Below, piece after piece: positions 6,833 through 19,566 of a stretch of 64,000 nt of DNA. Location of the stretch: positions 586,001 to 650,000 of the forward strand of contig JAOSKR010000001.1 in the NCBI GenBank assembly GCA_027493545.1, read 5' to 3'. The position numbers and the translations under genes are program-made. Origin of the DNA: Roseovarius sp. GTDB taxonomy: Bacteria; Pseudomonadota; Alphaproteobacteria; Rhodobacterales; Rhodobacteraceae. Within the stretch, counting starts at the first letter, position 1. Every line of letters starts with the position of its first letter. The notes under the pieces are model-generated. The model was given only the letters and a program-made list of their open reading frames with translations. It ran no database searches and was not told the origin of the DNA.

Positions 6833-9522
6833 TCATTGCGCGGCCCGGGTCGCGGCGTCCTCGCCCACCGGCAGCACCACGCGAAAGGCGGCGCCGTCCT
6901 GTCCTGGCAGATAGGTGATCTCACCGCCCAGCCGGGCCATGATCTCGCGGCTGATCGCCGGCCCAACCCGGCGCCGTCAACCCTCGTCTGGCCGATGCGC
7001 GAGAACTTTTCGAAGATCACCGCATGCTGGTCGGTCGGAATACCCGACCCGTTGTCGATGAAATCGATGACCACCCGGCCATCCTCGGCCTGCGACCGGA
7101 TGCTCAGCCGTGGCGTTTCGGCGTCGCAGTACTTGGCGGCATTGGCGATGAGGTTGATGAAGACCTGCGCCAGCCGGTCGAAATCGGTGTGCAGCACCAC
7201 CTGTTCGGCCTCGCGATCGCGGCGGATGTCCAGCCGCCCCGACCCGTCGGCGGCCACGATCGAACGGTCGAGGACATCCGCCAGCGTCCCGCTCTGGGCG
7301 CTCAGCACGACCTGCCCGTTCTCCAGCACGCTGACGTCGAGCAGGTCGTCGAGCAGCCGGGTAAGGCGGATCGCCTCGTCGAGGATGATCGAGGCGTATT
7401 TGCTGCGCGCGGCCTCGTCGAGCCCGTCGTTTTCGCGCAGGATATCCGAGAATGCCCGGATCGAGGTCATCGGCGTGCGCAGTTCGTGGCTGATCTGGCT
7501 GAGAAACGCGTCTTTCTGCAACGAGATCTGGGTCAGCTTCTCGTTGGCCTCGCGCAGTTGCCGGGCGGTGCGGGCCTGTTCCTCGGTCTTGGCCTCGAGG
7601 CGGCTCGAATATTCCATGATCTGCGCCGCCTCATCGGCCACCGCCATCAGGTCCTCGACCGACACCGTGGCGCGGCCGACGATCTGGCTGATCATCGCGT
7701 GCGCCGTCGCCGCCCCCACCGACCCGGCCAGACCGCGTTCGAGCGTCTGCAGGAAATCGGGGGTGGGTTCGGGCAGATACCCCGCCAGACCCTGATGGCG
7801 GGCCTCCTCGGCAAAGAGCGCCTGCGCCTCGGTCCCGCCCATGATCCGCTGCGCCATGATCAGCAGATCCTCGGACTGCGCCAGCCCCCCGGACCAGCTG
7901 CCCGGCGTCGCCGAGTGCTGAAAGACATCGACGAACTGCGCCCCCTGCAACCGCTCGAGCGGTTCGGGCAGCGTGAAGAGCGACACCACGACAAAGGCGC
8001 CGGCATTGAGCAGCAGGCTCCAGAGTACGGCGTGGATCACCGGGTCCATCGCCTCGGTCCCGAAGAGAGCCTGCGGACGCAGCCAGCCGATGCCGAGCGG
8101 CCCCTGTTCCAGCAACTCCTGCGGCAGCACCGCGCCAGGCCCGAAGCTGGGCAGGAAGAGGCAGTAGAGCCACAGCACGAACCCGATGCTGAGCCCCGCG
8201 AGTGCGCCCGCCCGCGTCGCCCCGCGCCAGACCAGCCCGCCCATCAGCGCCGGCAGGAACTGGGCCGCGCCGACGAACGAGATGAGGCCGATCGCCGCCA
8301 GCGCCTCGCCGCCGCCCGACAGCCGGAAATAAGCATAGCCCGGGAACAGGATGAACGCGATCGCCAGCCGCCGCGCCAGCAGCGCCACATGGCGCACATC
8401 GCCCGAGATCATCGCGCTGCCACCGGTGAACCGCAGCCAGATCGGCATCACGATATGGTTCGACACCATCGTCGAGAGGGCGATCGCGGCCACGATCACC
8501 ATCGAGGTGGCCGAGCTGAACCCGCCCAGGAACGACAGGATCGCCAGCCCCTGCTGCCCGTCCGCCAGCGGCAGTGTGAGGACGAACTGATCGGGGTTGG
8601 AGCCTGCCGGCAGCATCTCGAGTCCGACCACGGCGATCGGCACCACGAAGAGGCTCATCAGCATCACGTAGGTGGGAAACGCCCAGGCGGCGAGGCGCAG
8701 ATGGTCCTCGTTCTCGTTTTCGACCACCATCACCTGGAACATCCGCGGCAGGCAGATGAAGGCTGCCGCCGAGAGCAGCGTCAGCCCCACCCAGCGGCTG
8801 CCGGACACTTCCCAGCGGGAAATCGGCGAGGCGTCGATCCGCGCCAGCGTCTGCTCGATCCCGCCGGAAAGCCCCCAGACGACGAACACCCCAACCGCCA
8901 GCAGCGCGAAAAGCTTGACCACGGCCTCGAGCGCGATCGCCATGACCACACCGTGATGGCGCTCGTTGGCATCGAGGTTGCGGGTTCCGAAAAGAATGGT
9001 GAACACCGCCAGTCCCGCCGCCACCGCGAAGGCGGTGTATTGCTGGCCGGGATAGCCATCGGTCGACGGATCGGCGTCGGCGAAGGTCGCGAAGGACAAT
9101 GTCACCGACTGCAGCTGCAGCGCGATATAGGGCGTAAGACCGATCACCGCCACCAGCGTGACGAAGACCGCCAGCACGTTCGACTTGCCATAGCGCGAGG
9201 AGATCAGGTCGGCGATCGAGGTGATGCGCTGGCTGCGCCCGACCCGCACCATCTTGCGCAGCGTCCACCACCAGCCGATCATCACCAGCGTCGGACCGAT
9301 ATAGATGGTCAGATATTCGAGCCCCGAGCGCGCCGCGAAGCCGACCGCGCCATAGAACGTCCAGGCGGTGCAGTAGATCGACAGCGACAGCGTGTAGACG
9401 ATGGGCGAGCGCAGCCAGGCGCCGCGCCCGCGCCGCGCCGCGCGGTCGGCGCCGAACGCGATGGCAAAGAGGAACGCCACGTAAAGCAGGCACACGAAGA
9501 CGAGAAGGTTGAGCGCAACCAT
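6833..9522 (-). CDS. Sensor histidine kinase with N-terminal sodium/solute-symporter domain (one frame break)
   Basis: About 896 residues. Residues 1-480 form 12-13 membrane helices of the sodium:solute symporter (SLC5) fold. A coiled-coil linker follows, then a HisKA domain with the phosphorylated His near residue 677 (SQISHELRTPM) and a HATPase domain with N-box (NLIANAAKY) and G1 box (DNGSGI). One base is missing near 6957-6962, where the G2 box should read GLGLAISREI. With that base restored the protein ends in a normal stop at 6833. The build matches the acetate-sensing kinases CrbS and MxtR. It overlaps the upstream small gene by four bases (ATGA) and probably works with the receiver protein at 9815. 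Confidence 0.85.
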
Positions 9523-9818
9523 CAGTGCCTCCCGGCGGTGCCGCCCTCATCGGCATCGGACCTCAGATAGCGCGACAGTACCCCCGACAGCACCGCCAGC
9601 CCCAGCCAGACCAGAAAGAGATAGGTCATGACCCGGGCCGTGCGCTCGCCGTCGCGCAGCGCAGGGGTCTCGCCGCCCGACGGCTCTGCCCCCTGCCAAA
9701 GGAGCGGGATCATGAACAGCACCGCGCCAACGAGCGGCAGCAGGCGCGCGCCATCGGCCAGCCGGCGGCGCCGGTAGGTGCGCCTCTGGACGAACAGCGC
9801 CTTGCGCTTGGGGCTCAC
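9522..9818 (-). CDS. Small membrane protein of a kinase operon
   Basis: The 98-residue protein has a basic N-terminus and two hydrophobic helices (LLPLVGAVLFMIPLLW and VMTYLFLVWLGLAVLSGVLS). It overlaps the receiver gene upstream and the kinase gene downstream by four bases each, so translation of the three is probably coupled. I do not recognise the family. Accessory membrane proteins of this size are found next to symporter-type kinases. Confidence 0.65.
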   Translation of the reverse strand: MSPKRKALFVQRRTYRRRRLADGARLLPLVGAVLFMIPLLWQGAEPSGGETPALRDGERTARVMTYLFLVWLGLAVLSGVLSRYLRSDADEGGTAGRH

Positions 9819-10183
9819 GATCCCACCAGATCGTGCACCGCCGCCAGCATCTCGGCGTTGGAAAACGGTTTGGTCATGTAGCGGCTGGCTCCGGCGCGCC
9901 TGGCCATCTCGCGGTCCTTTTCCTGCCCGCGCGCGGTGAGCATCAGGACCGGGGTCGCGGCCAGCTCGGCATCGGCGCGGATGTCCTTGAGGATGTCAAA
10001 GCCGCTGCGGTCGGGCAGCATGACGTCGAGGATGACCAGGTCGGGCCGGCGTGTGCGCACCGCCTCGACGGCGTCCCGGCCGTTGGAGTGGGTTGTCACT
10101 TCCCAGCCGTCTCGGCTGAGGATAAAGCCGATCGCCTCGATGATGTTGCGCTCATCCTCGATCAGCAACACGGATTTTCCCAT
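9815..10183 (-). CDS. Single-domain response regulator
   Basis: The 122-residue protein is one receiver domain. It has the acidic pocket around D10, the phosphorylation site D53 (LVILDVMLPD), T83 and K105 (TKPF), and no output domain. It should accept phosphate from the symporter-type kinase encoded two genes downstream. Without a DNA-binding domain its effect must come through a protein partner or phosphotransfer. Confidence 0.88.
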   Translation of the reverse strand: MGKSVLLIEDERNIIEAIGFILSRDGWEVTTHSNGRDAVEAVRTRRPDLVILDVMLPDRSGFDILKDIRADAELAATPVLMLTARGQEKDREMARRAGASRYMTKPFSNAEMLAAVHDLVGS

Positions 10184-10252
10184 TCAATCGGCCTCCCCTC
10201 CGATCGCGCCGCGGATGGGCGCAGTTCACTATTGTCAAAGTCGGGTAAGGTG

Positions 10253-11559
10253 TCAAAAGCCGCTTTCGAGGATCGACGGCTCGCGTCGGGCCTCGCAGTC
10301 GCTCAGCGGGCAGAGCTGGCAGGTCATGCCGACCTCGCGGGCGGGGCCGGCGACCTCGCGCCCGGGGTCGGGCAGCAGCAGCATGTACGGGTGCGCCACC
10401 CCCGGCCGGTCGAAACGCGCCGGCACGAGCGTATCGGAAACCGCCAGCGCCAGCACGCGTGCGTCTCCCTGCCGCAGGCGCAGGCGCAGCGGTGTGCCGG
10501 GCCGGGCCAGCACCTCGTAAAGCGGCCAGAGCGCGCAGGCACCCGCCGACCGGGGAATGTCGAAGCCCAGCACCGGCTTGCGCAGCGTGAGTGTGCCCGA
10601 GCCATCGCACACCACCAGCCCCACCGGCCCGGCCACCGCCTCGGGCAGCATGGCGAGCCGGCGAAAGACCGTCGCCATGTCGGTGCCTGTCACGTCGGCG
10701 ATCGCCCCGGGGGCAGTGCCGTGAACCGCGATCGCCCCCGAGATCACCGACAGGGGCAGGCGCGCGGCATCGCGCACATATCGCGTCAGAAGGTCGCGGG
10801 CGAGGCTGCGGGCGGCGTCGGTTTCCAGCCGGCCCGTTCGCGAGATCAGCGCCTCGATCCGTGCCGCGCCGCCGGTGCTTTCGAGCGCGGGAAAGTGGAA
10901 GCCGTGCTCTTCGAGAAACGCGTGCAGCTCGTCGTGCGGCGACTTGATGTCGGCCCGGGCGTCGGGGGCCGCCTCGAGATAGCGCACCAGCGCCTCGGCG
11001 CCGGTGGCCAGGCGGAGGCTGTCCTCGTCGAGGTTGCGGTGAAACCGATTCTGCCATTCCGGCTCGAGCGCCCTGGTTTCGGCCAGGATCGAGGCGGTCG
11101 AACGGATCGCGGTCACCGTCGAGATGACTTCGTGCAGCGAGGCGGCGAGGTGGGGGTCGTGCGACACCCGGTCGGTCAGCGCCTTGATGGTGTCCTCCAG
11201 CCGCACGCGTTGGTGGCCAAGGTCCGCCAGAAGCCCCGCCCAGCCGGGAAAGCGGCCGGCGAATTCCTCGGTGCGCGCGGTCTCGGCGCCGCCGCGCCCT
11301 CGGCCTCGGCGCGCGCGGCGGCCTCGCGCAGGGCGGCGAGCAGCGTGGCTTCGGCGCCCTCGCTCAAGAGCCCCGCCGGCACACCGAGAACCTCGGCCAG
11401 CCGGATCAGCGTGCGCCCGCCGATTCTGCGGCGGTTGTGCTCGATCAGGTTGAGATAGGACGCCGAGATACCGGCGCGGCGCGCCAGTTCGGATTGCTTG
11501 AGGCCGTTCATCACCCGGCGTTCACGGATGCGGCTGCCGATCATCGGGGTATGCGCCAT
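10253..11559 (-). CDS. XRE-family regulator of short-chain acyl metabolism, RamB type (one frame break)
   Basis: About 435 residues. The N-terminal helix-turn-helix (residues about 8-62, KQSELARRAGISASYLNLIE) is followed by a large ligand-binding region. It ends in a cysteine-rich segment (CQLCPLSDC), typical of the RamB/PrpR-like short-chain fatty acyl regulators, where the segment may bind a cluster or metal. One base is missing near 11285, joining the two frames. I chose the ATG at 11559 (MAHTPMIG), the usual start for the family. The gene is divergent from an ABC transporter operon and acs, the kind of target RamB controls. Confidence 0.82.
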
Positions 11560-11674
11560 CGCGGATTTCCGATTGAAACACTGTGTTTTACCGGGTTCAT
11601 ACAAAAAACTTTACAACAGCACCGATCCTGTTGTCCATTTTTTTACAAAAAAAATGTTTCGCCAAAGCCTGTTG

Positions 11675-11704
11675 TTGCGAAATTTTCCACCACCCTGCGA
11701 TAAT
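11675..11704 (+). promoter_or_regulatory. Sigma-70-type promoter for the ABC transporter operon
   Basis: TTGCGA (11675-11680) and GATAAT (11699-11704) are separated by 18 bases, about 75 bases before the solute-binding-protein start. The surrounding 100 bases are AT-rich, unlike the rest of the region, and contain TTTGCA-like half-sites that a RamB-type regulator could use. Confidence 0.5.
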
Positions 11705-11777
11705 TGCTTTGCACATCCGTGTGTTGCCTGGGCGCAGAGGAGGCGTTTCGGGTCATCTCATAAACGGGAGGATATCC

Positions 11778-13130
11778 ATGTCCAAATCACTACTCACGCG
11801 CCGTGGTCTGCTCAAGACCGGCGCGGTGGCCGGCACCGGGCTCGCCCTGCCGACGATCTTTACCACGGGCTCGGCGTCGGCCTTCACCAACGAGCCGACC
11901 GGTGGCACCGTGACGCTCGGCTTCAACGTGCCGCAGACCGGACCTTATGCCGACGAAGGCAATGACGAGTTGCTGGCGCAGAAACTGGCTGTCGAGCACC
12001 TCAACGGCGAAGGCGACGGCGGCTGCCTGAATACCTTCAGCTCCAAGGCGCTCGAGGGCAACGGCATCCTGGGCCACAAGGTCACCTTCGTGACCGGCGA
12101 CACCCAGACCAAGTCGGACGCGGCGCGCGCCTCGGCCAAGTCGATGATCGAGAAGGATGGCGCCATCATGATCAACGGCGGGTCGTCCTCGGGCGTCGCC
12201 GTGGCCGTTCAGGGTCTCTGCCAGGACGCCGGGATCATGTTCATGGCCGGCCTGACGCACTCGAATGACACCACCGGCAAGGACCGCTCGGCCAACGGTT
12301 TCCGTCACTTCTTCAACGCCTACATGTCGGGCGCCGCACTGGCGCCGGTGCTGGCCAAGGAGATGGGCAAGGACCGCCGCGCCTATCACCTGACCGCCGA
12401 CTACACCTGGGGCTGGACCCAGGAAGAGTCGATCGTGGCCTCGACCGAGGCTATCGGCTGGGAGACCGTCAACACCGTCAAGACCCCGCTCGCCTCGACC
12501 GACTTCTCGTCCTACATCGCGCCGGTTCTGAACTCGGGCGCCGACGTGCTGGTCCTGAACCACTACGGCGGCAACATGGTCAACTCGCTGACCAACGCGG
12601 TCCAGTTCGGCCTGCTCGACAAGCAGGTGAACGGCAAGGACTTCAAGATCGTGGTGCCGCTCTATTCGGAACTGATGGCGGCCGGTGCCGGCGCCGCGAT
12701 CAAGGGCGTGCTCGGCTCGATGAACTACAACTGGCAGCTCGACAACGAAGGCTCCAAGGCGTTCGTCAAGTCGTTCGGCGAGAAGTACGGCAAGCCGCCC
12801 TCGAACTCGGCCCAGACCTGCTATGCGCAGGTGCTGCTCTATGCCGACGCCGTCGCGCGGGCCGGCAGCTTCAACCCCTGTGCCGTTGGCGAGGCGCTGG
12901 AAGGATTCGAGTTCGACGGGCTGGGCAATGGTCCGACGCTCTATCGCGCCGAGGACCACCAGTGCTTCAAGGACGTTCTGGTGGTGCGCGGGGCCCAGAA
13001 CCCGACCAGCGCCTACGACACGCTTGAGATCGTCGAGATCACCCCGGCCGCGCAGGTCACCTACCCGCCGAATCACCCGATGTTCGGCGGCGACGAGGCC
13101 TCGCTGGGCGAGTGCAACGACGGCGCCTGA
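11778..13130 (+). CDS. ABC transporter solute-binding protein, branched-chain amino acid type
   Basis: The 450-residue protein is the periplasmic binding component. It starts with a twin-arginine signal (residues 8-10 TRR in LLTRRGLLKTG) and a hydrophobic region ending near SASA, followed by a LivK-type Leu/Ile/Val-binding fold (TVTLGFNVPQTGPYADEG). A GGGAGG ribosome binding site precedes the ATG. It heads an operon with two permeases, two ATPases and acs. The Tat signal is unusual for this class. The neighbourhood suggests a carboxylate or amide substrate rather than valine, but this is inference. Confidence 0.85.
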   Translation: MSKSLLTRRGLLKTGAVAGTGLALPTIFTTGSASAFTNEPTGGTVTLGFNVPQTGPYADEGNDELLAQKLAVEHLNGEGDGGCLNTFSSKALEGNGILGHKVTFVTGDTQTKSDAARASAKSMIEKDGAIMINGGSSSGVAVAVQGLCQDAGIMFMAGLTHSNDTTGKDRSANGFRHFFNAYMSGAALAPVLAKEMGKDRRAYHLTADYTWGWTQEESIVASTEAIGWETVNTVKTPLASTDFSSYIAPVLNSGADVLVLNHYGGNMVNSLTNAVQFGLLDKQVNGKDFKIVVPLYSELMAAGAGAAIKGVLGSMNYNWQLDNEGSKAFVKSFGEKYGKPPSNSAQTCYAQVLLYADAVARAGSFNPCAVGEALEGFEFDGLGNGPTLYRAEDHQCFKDVLVVRGAQNPTSAYDTLEIVEITPAAQVTYPPNHPMFGGDEASLGECNDGA

Positions 13131-13140
13131 GCGCGCCACG

Positions 13141-13170
13141 GGCCCCGGCCGCGCCGCGCGCGGCCGGGCC
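13141..13170 (+). promoter_or_regulatory. Strong intercistronic hairpin
   Basis: A G/C-only stem (GGCC-CGGCCGCG against CGCGGCCGGGCC with one bulged C) stands 10 bases after the binding-protein stop. There is no T-run, so it probably protects the upstream mRNA and lifts binding-protein levels over the permeases. This arrangement is common in ABC operons. Confidence 0.55.
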
Positions 13171-13227
13171 ACCGGTTTCCGACTCCGCCGGACTGATCCG
13201 GATCACTCAACCCACGGGTGGGGGCAA

Positions 13228-14259
13228 ATGGACGCAATTCTTCTGCAAATTCTCAACGGGCTCGACAAGGGCTCGGCCTATGCGCTGATCGCGCTGGGGC
13301 TGACGCTGATCTTCGGCACGCTGGGCGTGGTGAACTTCGCCCATGGCGCGCTGTTCATGATCGGGGCGTTCTGCGCCGTCACGCTACAGAAGCTGCTGAG
13401 CCTCAGCTACGTGGTCATCGACGAGACCAAGACCGATTTCATGGGCAATCCACTGAAGGTCGAGATGCCCTATGTCGCGAAATGGTTCGGCCCCGAGATC
13501 GGCGCGACCATCATCGACTGGTCGGTGCCCCTGGCGATCCTGTTCTCGATCCCGGTAATGATCGCCATCGGCTTCGCGATCGAGCGCGGGCTGATCAAGT
13601 ATTTCTACCGCCGTCCGCATGCCGACCAGATTCTGGTGACCTTCGGCCTCGCCATCGTGCTGCAGGAGATCGTCAAGTACTATTTCGGCGCCAACCCGAT
13701 CCCCACCCCGGCGCCCGACATGTTCGCCGGCAGCATCGACATCGGGATGCTGGTGGGCTTCGATCCCAACGCCATCGTCTATCCCTCGTGGCGGCTGATC
13801 TACTTTGCCTTCGCGGCGCTCATCATCGGCGGGGTCTTCGCATTCCTGCAGTTCACCACCTTCGGCATGGTGGTGCGCGCCGGCATGGCCGACCGTGAGA
13901 CGGTCGGCCTCCTGGGCATCAACATCGACCGCCGCTTTACCATCATGTTCGGTATCGCCGCCGCCGTGGCCGGCCTCGCGGGCGTGATGTATGCCCCGAT
14001 CAATTCGCCCAACTATCACATGGGCATGGACTTTCTGGTCCTCAGCTTCGTTGTCGTCGTTGTCGGCGGCATGGGCAGCCTGCCGGGCGCGGTTCTGGCC
14101 GGCTTCCTGCTGGGCATCCTGGAAAGCTTCGCATCGACCACCTGGGCCACGACGACCATTCCGGGCATCAACCAGGTCGTCATCTACCTTGTCGCCATCA
14201 TCGTCCTTCTGGCGCGTCCGCGCGGTCTGATGGGACGCAAAGGCGTGATGGAGGACTGA
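13228..14259 (+). CDS. ABC transporter permease, LivH type
   Basis: The 343-residue protein has eight or more membrane helices. It begins with the LivH hallmark (LNGLDKGSAYALIALGLTLI) and GVVNFAHGALFMIGAF, and later has VVVVGGMGSLPGA. It forms the membrane channel with the LivM-type subunit, whose gene starts four bases downstream. It is somewhat longer than standard LivH because of an insertion after the first helices (residues about 55-85). Confidence 0.88.
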   Translation: MDAILLQILNGLDKGSAYALIALGLTLIFGTLGVVNFAHGALFMIGAFCAVTLQKLLSLSYVVIDETKTDFMGNPLKVEMPYVAKWFGPEIGATIIDWSVPLAILFSIPVMIAIGFAIERGLIKYFYRRPHADQILVTFGLAIVLQEIVKYYFGANPIPTPAPDMFAGSIDIGMLVGFDPNAIVYPSWRLIYFAFAALIIGGVFAFLQFTTFGMVVRAGMADRETVGLLGINIDRRFTIMFGIAAAVAGLAGVMYAPINSPNYHMGMDFLVLSFVVVVVGGMGSLPGAVLAGFLLGILESFASTTWATTTIPGINQVVIYLVAIIVLLARPRGLMGRKGVMED

Positions 14260-14262
14260 ACC

Positions 14263-15474
14263 ATGCTGGGACTCAATGGCAGAGACACCACCGTTTTCGT
14301 GATCGTGACCGTGCTGGCAATCATGGCGCCGTTCCTGCTGAACCCGTTTCCGACCGAGAGCGGGCTGGCGCAATTCAACGCGGGCTATCCCGACCTGATG
14401 CAGCGCTTCGCGATCTTCGCGATCTTCGCGATCGGTTTCAACATTCTCTTCGGGCTGACCGGGTATCTCAGCTTCGGACACGCCGCCTTTCTCGGTGTCG
14501 GCTCCTACGCGGCGGTGTGGATATTCAAGCTCTTCACCTACAACGTGGTGCCGGCGATCCTGTTCAGCGTCGTCATCGGGGCGATCTTTGCGCTGGCGAT
14601 AGGTTTCATCAGCCTGCGCCGATCCGGCATCTACTTTGCCATCCTGACGCTGGCCTTCGCGCAGATGTCCTATGCGCTGGCCTATTCGGTGCTGTCGAAC
14701 CCGAAGTTCAACCTGACCAACGGCGAAACCGGGCTGCAGGTCTATCCCGGCGATCTTCAGATGTTCCACAACCCCGAGCGTGTGCCCGATCTGCCGCACC
14801 TCTTCGGGCTGTCGATGCGGGCCAATTACGAGCTGAGCGTCGGCGGCTGGGACTTCAACTTCAATGCCGGCTACTATCTCTGCGCGGCCATCCTGCTGCT
14901 GATGTTCTACCTGTCGATGCGCATCTTCCGCTCGCCCTTCGGGATGATGCTTCGCGCGATCAAGTCGAACCAGACCCGGATGACCTACACCGGGCTCAAC
15001 GCGCGGCCCTACGCGCTGGCGGCCTTCGTCATCTCGGGCATGTACGCCGGCCTCGCCGGCGGGCTGATGGCGGCGGTCGATCCGCTGACCGGCGCCGAGC
15101 GGATGCAGTGGACGGCGAGCGGCGAGGTGGTGCTGATGACCATCCTCGGCGGTGCCGGCACGCTGATCGGCCCGATCCTGGGTGCGGGGTTCATCAAGTA
15201 TTTCGAGAACATCTTCTCGAAGATCAACGACAGCGTCCTGCACGCCTGGTTCGCCGCCTTGCCCGACGGGCTGGAGGATTTCCTGGTTGCCATCATCTAT
15301 CCGTTCATCGGCAAGGGATGGCACCTGACGCTGGGGATCCTGTTCATGCTGGTGGTGATCTTCCTGCCTGGCGGCCTTGTCGAGGGCGGTCAGCGCATCG
15401 GCCGGCTGTTCCGCAGCCGCAAGACCCGCAAGGGCGAGACCGACGAAGCCACCCAATCGACGCCCGCCGAATAA
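14263..15474 (+). CDS. ABC transporter permease, LivM type
   Basis: The 403-residue protein carries the LivM signatures [35 protein letters not shown] and [18 protein letters not shown]. The charged C-terminal tail ([15 protein letters not shown]) is longer than usual. It pairs with the LivH-type subunit directly upstream. Confidence 0.88.
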   Translation: MLGLNGRDTTVFVIVTVLAIMAPFLLNPFPTESGLAQFNAGYPDLMQRFAIFAIFAIGFNILFGLTGYLSFGHAAFLGVGSYAAVWIFKLFTYNVVPAILFSVVIGAIFALAIGFISLRRSGIYFAILTLAFAQMSYALAYSVLSNPKFNLTNGETGLQVYPGDLQMFHNPERVPDLPHLFGLSMRANYELSVGGWDFNFNAGYYLCAAILLLMFYLSMRIFRSPFGMMLRAIKSNQTRMTYTGLNARPYALAAFVISGMYAGLAGGLMAAVDPLTGAERMQWTASGEVVLMTILGGAGTLIGPILGAGFIKYFENIFSKINDSVLHAWFAALPDGLEDFLVAIIYPFIGKGWHLTLGILFMLVVIFLPGGLVEGGQRIGRLFRSRKTRKGETDEATQSTPAE

Positions 15475-15486
15475 GGAGACCGGAAC

Positions 15487-16242
15487 ATGGCCATTCTCGA
15501 GGTCAAGAATGTCAACAAGCGTTTCGGCGGTCTGCAGGCGCTGGGCGACGTCAACCTGAGCGTGGAGGAAAACTCCGTCCACGCCATCATCGGACCCAAC
15601 GGGGCGGGCAAGTCGACGCTGCTCAACGTTCTCATCGGCAAGCTGGTGCCGGACACCGGATCGGTCCTTTTCGACGGGCAGTCGGTGCTGGGGCGCAAGC
15701 CCTATGAGATCAATCAGATGGGCATCAGCCGCGTGTTTCAGACGCCGGAGATATTCGGCAACCTGACGGTGCTGGAAAACATGATGATCCCGATCTTCGC
15801 CAAGCGCGACGGCGCCTTCAGCATGCAGGCCCTGGGAAATACGATGAACGAGAAGGATGTGATCGGTCAGGCCGAGCAGATGCTTGAAGACCTGAACATG
15901 GCCGACAAGCGGAATTTCAATTCCGCCTCGATGTCGCGCGGCGACAAGCGGCGGCTGGAAATCGGCATGTGCCTGGCGCAGAACCCCCGCCTGCTGCTGC
16001 TGGACGAGCCCACCGCCGGCATGGCGCGCGCCGACACCAACAACACCATCGACCTGCTCAAGCAGATCAGCGAGGAACGCGAGATCACCATCGCCATCAT
16101 CGAACACGACATGCATGTTGTGTTCAGCCTCGCCCAGCGCATCACCGTTCTGGCGCAGGGTTCGCCGCTGGTCGAGGACACGCCCGACAAGATCAAGGGC
16201 CACCCCAAGGTTCGCGAAGCCTATCTGGGCGAAAGCGCCTGA
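15487..16242 (+). CDS. ABC transporter ATPase, LivG type
   Basis: The 251-residue ATPase has Walker A (GPNGAGKST), a signature region (NSASMSRGDKRRLEIG, where the usual LSGG is replaced by MSRG), Walker B (LLLLDEPTAGMA) and the switch His (IIEHDMHVV). It energises the transporter together with the LivF-type subunit. A ribosome binding site AAGGAG precedes the ATG. The altered signature is the only unusual point. Confidence 0.88.
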   Translation: MAILEVKNVNKRFGGLQALGDVNLSVEENSVHAIIGPNGAGKSTLLNVLIGKLVPDTGSVLFDGQSVLGRKPYEINQMGISRVFQTPEIFGNLTVLENMMIPIFAKRDGAFSMQALGNTMNEKDVIGQAEQMLEDLNMADKRNFNSASMSRGDKRRLEIGMCLAQNPRLLLLDEPTAGMARADTNNTIDLLKQISEEREITIAIIEHDMHVVFSLAQRITVLAQGSPLVEDTPDKIKGHPKVREAYLGESA

Positions 16243-16258
16243 GCGAAGGAGAGCCGAA

Positions 16259-17014
16259 ATGAACGTCAAACCCGACTTCTCGAAGGGTCACAATTTTGCC
16301 GAGACGGCGCCGGCCTTCCTGTCGGTGTGGGAGATGCAGTCCTATTACGGCGAAAGCTACATCGTCCAGAACATCAGTTTCAACGTGCACGAGGGCGAGA
16401 TTCTCGCGCTTCTGGGCCGCAACGGCGCCGGCAAGACCACCACGCTTCGCTCGATCGCGCGGATGGACAACCCCCAGGTCCTGCACGGTGAAATCTGGCT
16501 CGATCAACAACCGCTGCACAAGATGAGAAGCCACCAGGCCGCGCACGCCGGCATCGGGCTGGTGCCCGAGGACCGGCGCATCATTCCCGGCCTGACGGTC
16601 GAGGAAAACCTGCAGCTGGCCCAGATCGCCCCGCCCGTGGGCTGGTCGATCGAGCGCCTTTACGAACTCTTTCCGCGCCTCGGCGAACGCCGCAAGCAGG
16701 AAGGCGTGACGCTGTCGGGCGGCGAACAGCAGATGCTGGCGGTAGCCCGGGCGCTGGCGCGCAGCATCAAGGTGCTGCTCCTCGACGAACCCTATGAGGG
16801 CCTCGCCCCGGTGATCGTGGACGAGATCGAAAAGACCCTGCGCGTGATCAAGGAACAGGGCATGACCACCGTCATCGTGGAACAGAACGCGGTACGCGCC
16901 TTGGAACTCGCCGACCGCGCTGTTATCCTCGACACCGGCGGCATCGTCTTTGACGGCTCCGCGGAGGAGGTTCTCGAAAACGACGAGCTGCGCGCCGAAT
17001 ACCTGGCCATCTGA
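16259..17014 (+). CDS. ABC transporter ATPase, LivF type
   Basis: The 251-residue protein has Walker A (GRNGAGKTT), signature LSGGEQQMLAVAR, Walker B (VLLLDEPYEGLAP) and GLVPEDRRIIPGLTVEENL, which is characteristic of LivF. It carries about 20 extra residues at the N-terminus. The ATG at 16259 is preceded by AAGGAGAG. It closes the transporter set before acs. Confidence 0.88.
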   Translation: MNVKPDFSKGHNFAETAPAFLSVWEMQSYYGESYIVQNISFNVHEGEILALLGRNGAGKTTTLRSIARMDNPQVLHGEIWLDQQPLHKMRSHQAAHAGIGLVPEDRRIIPGLTVEENLQLAQIAPPVGWSIERLYELFPRLGERRKQEGVTLSGGEQQMLAVARALARSIKVLLLDEPYEGLAPVIVDEIEKTLRVIKEQGMTTVIVEQNAVRALELADRAVILDTGGIVFDGSAEEVLENDELRAEYLAI

Positions 17015-17097
17015 GGCCGTCCGGCCCCGCCCGTTTTTCTGCCGGCGGGAGCGGGCGGATCACACACGACGGAATTGAGAAAAAGCAAGGGTCCGAC

Positions 17098-19043
<1,946 letters not shown>

Positions 19044-19259
19044 GCGGTTTTTGCAGGCGGGTCCTCGCGGCCCGCCGCGCTCTTTCGGCCGGTGTGCCCC
19101 CGCGCGCCGGCCGTCCGTTCTGGGCCCGGCGCCATCGCCGGCAAGGACTTGCCGGCCCGGCGCGGGCTTGATGTCGATTAAGGCGGGCATAGCTGAGCCG
19201 TGATATAGGCAGGCGAACAGTCCGGCCGACAATCGGCCCGCGATAGTCTGGAGGACATT

Positions 19260-19532
19260 ATGAAAAAACCCGCAATCGCCCTGGCTTGTGTTGCTGCGTT
19301 GACGCTCGCAGGGTGCCTATCGCCCTATGAGGAACGCCAGGTCGGCGGCGCGCTGGTTGGCGGGGGCCTGGGCTTTCTGACCGCCAAGGCATTTGGCGCC
19401 GACAGCGACTGGGTGGTGATCTCGACGCTGGCGGGCGCCGGCGCCGGCACCTTGGTGGCGCGCAACACCGCCGACAACTCCTGCGCCTACGCCACCGGCG
19501 ACGGCCGCTATCGTCGCGGCCCCTGCCCGTAA
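19260..19532 (+). CDS. Small glycine-zipper lipoprotein
   Basis: The 90-residue protein has a lipoprotein signal with lipobox LAGC (cysteine at residue 19). A glycine-rich hydrophobic stretch follows ([13 protein letters not shown], then [11 protein letters not shown]) as in glycine-zipper envelope proteins. It is predicted to be anchored to a membrane facing the periplasm. It stands alone between acs and the convergent queF. Function unknown. Confidence 0.7.
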   Translation: MKKPAIALACVAALTLAGCLSPYEERQVGGALVGGGLGFLTAKAFGADSDWVVISTLAGAGAGTLVARNTADNSCAYATGDGRYRRGPCP

Positions 19533-19566
19533 GGCCGGACCCGGACCCGATAAACGCGGTCGCGCC

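Noticed and set aside
7024-9570. An 848-codon open frame on the plus strand opposite the histidine kinase
   Set aside because: It is rich in Arg, His, Gln and Pro, has no domain and mirrors a clear kinase gene. Such frames are common in GC-rich genomes.
13384-16269. A 961-codon minus-strand frame opposite the ABC transporter genes
   Set aside because: It shadows three well-supported transporter genes and has the same low-complexity composition.
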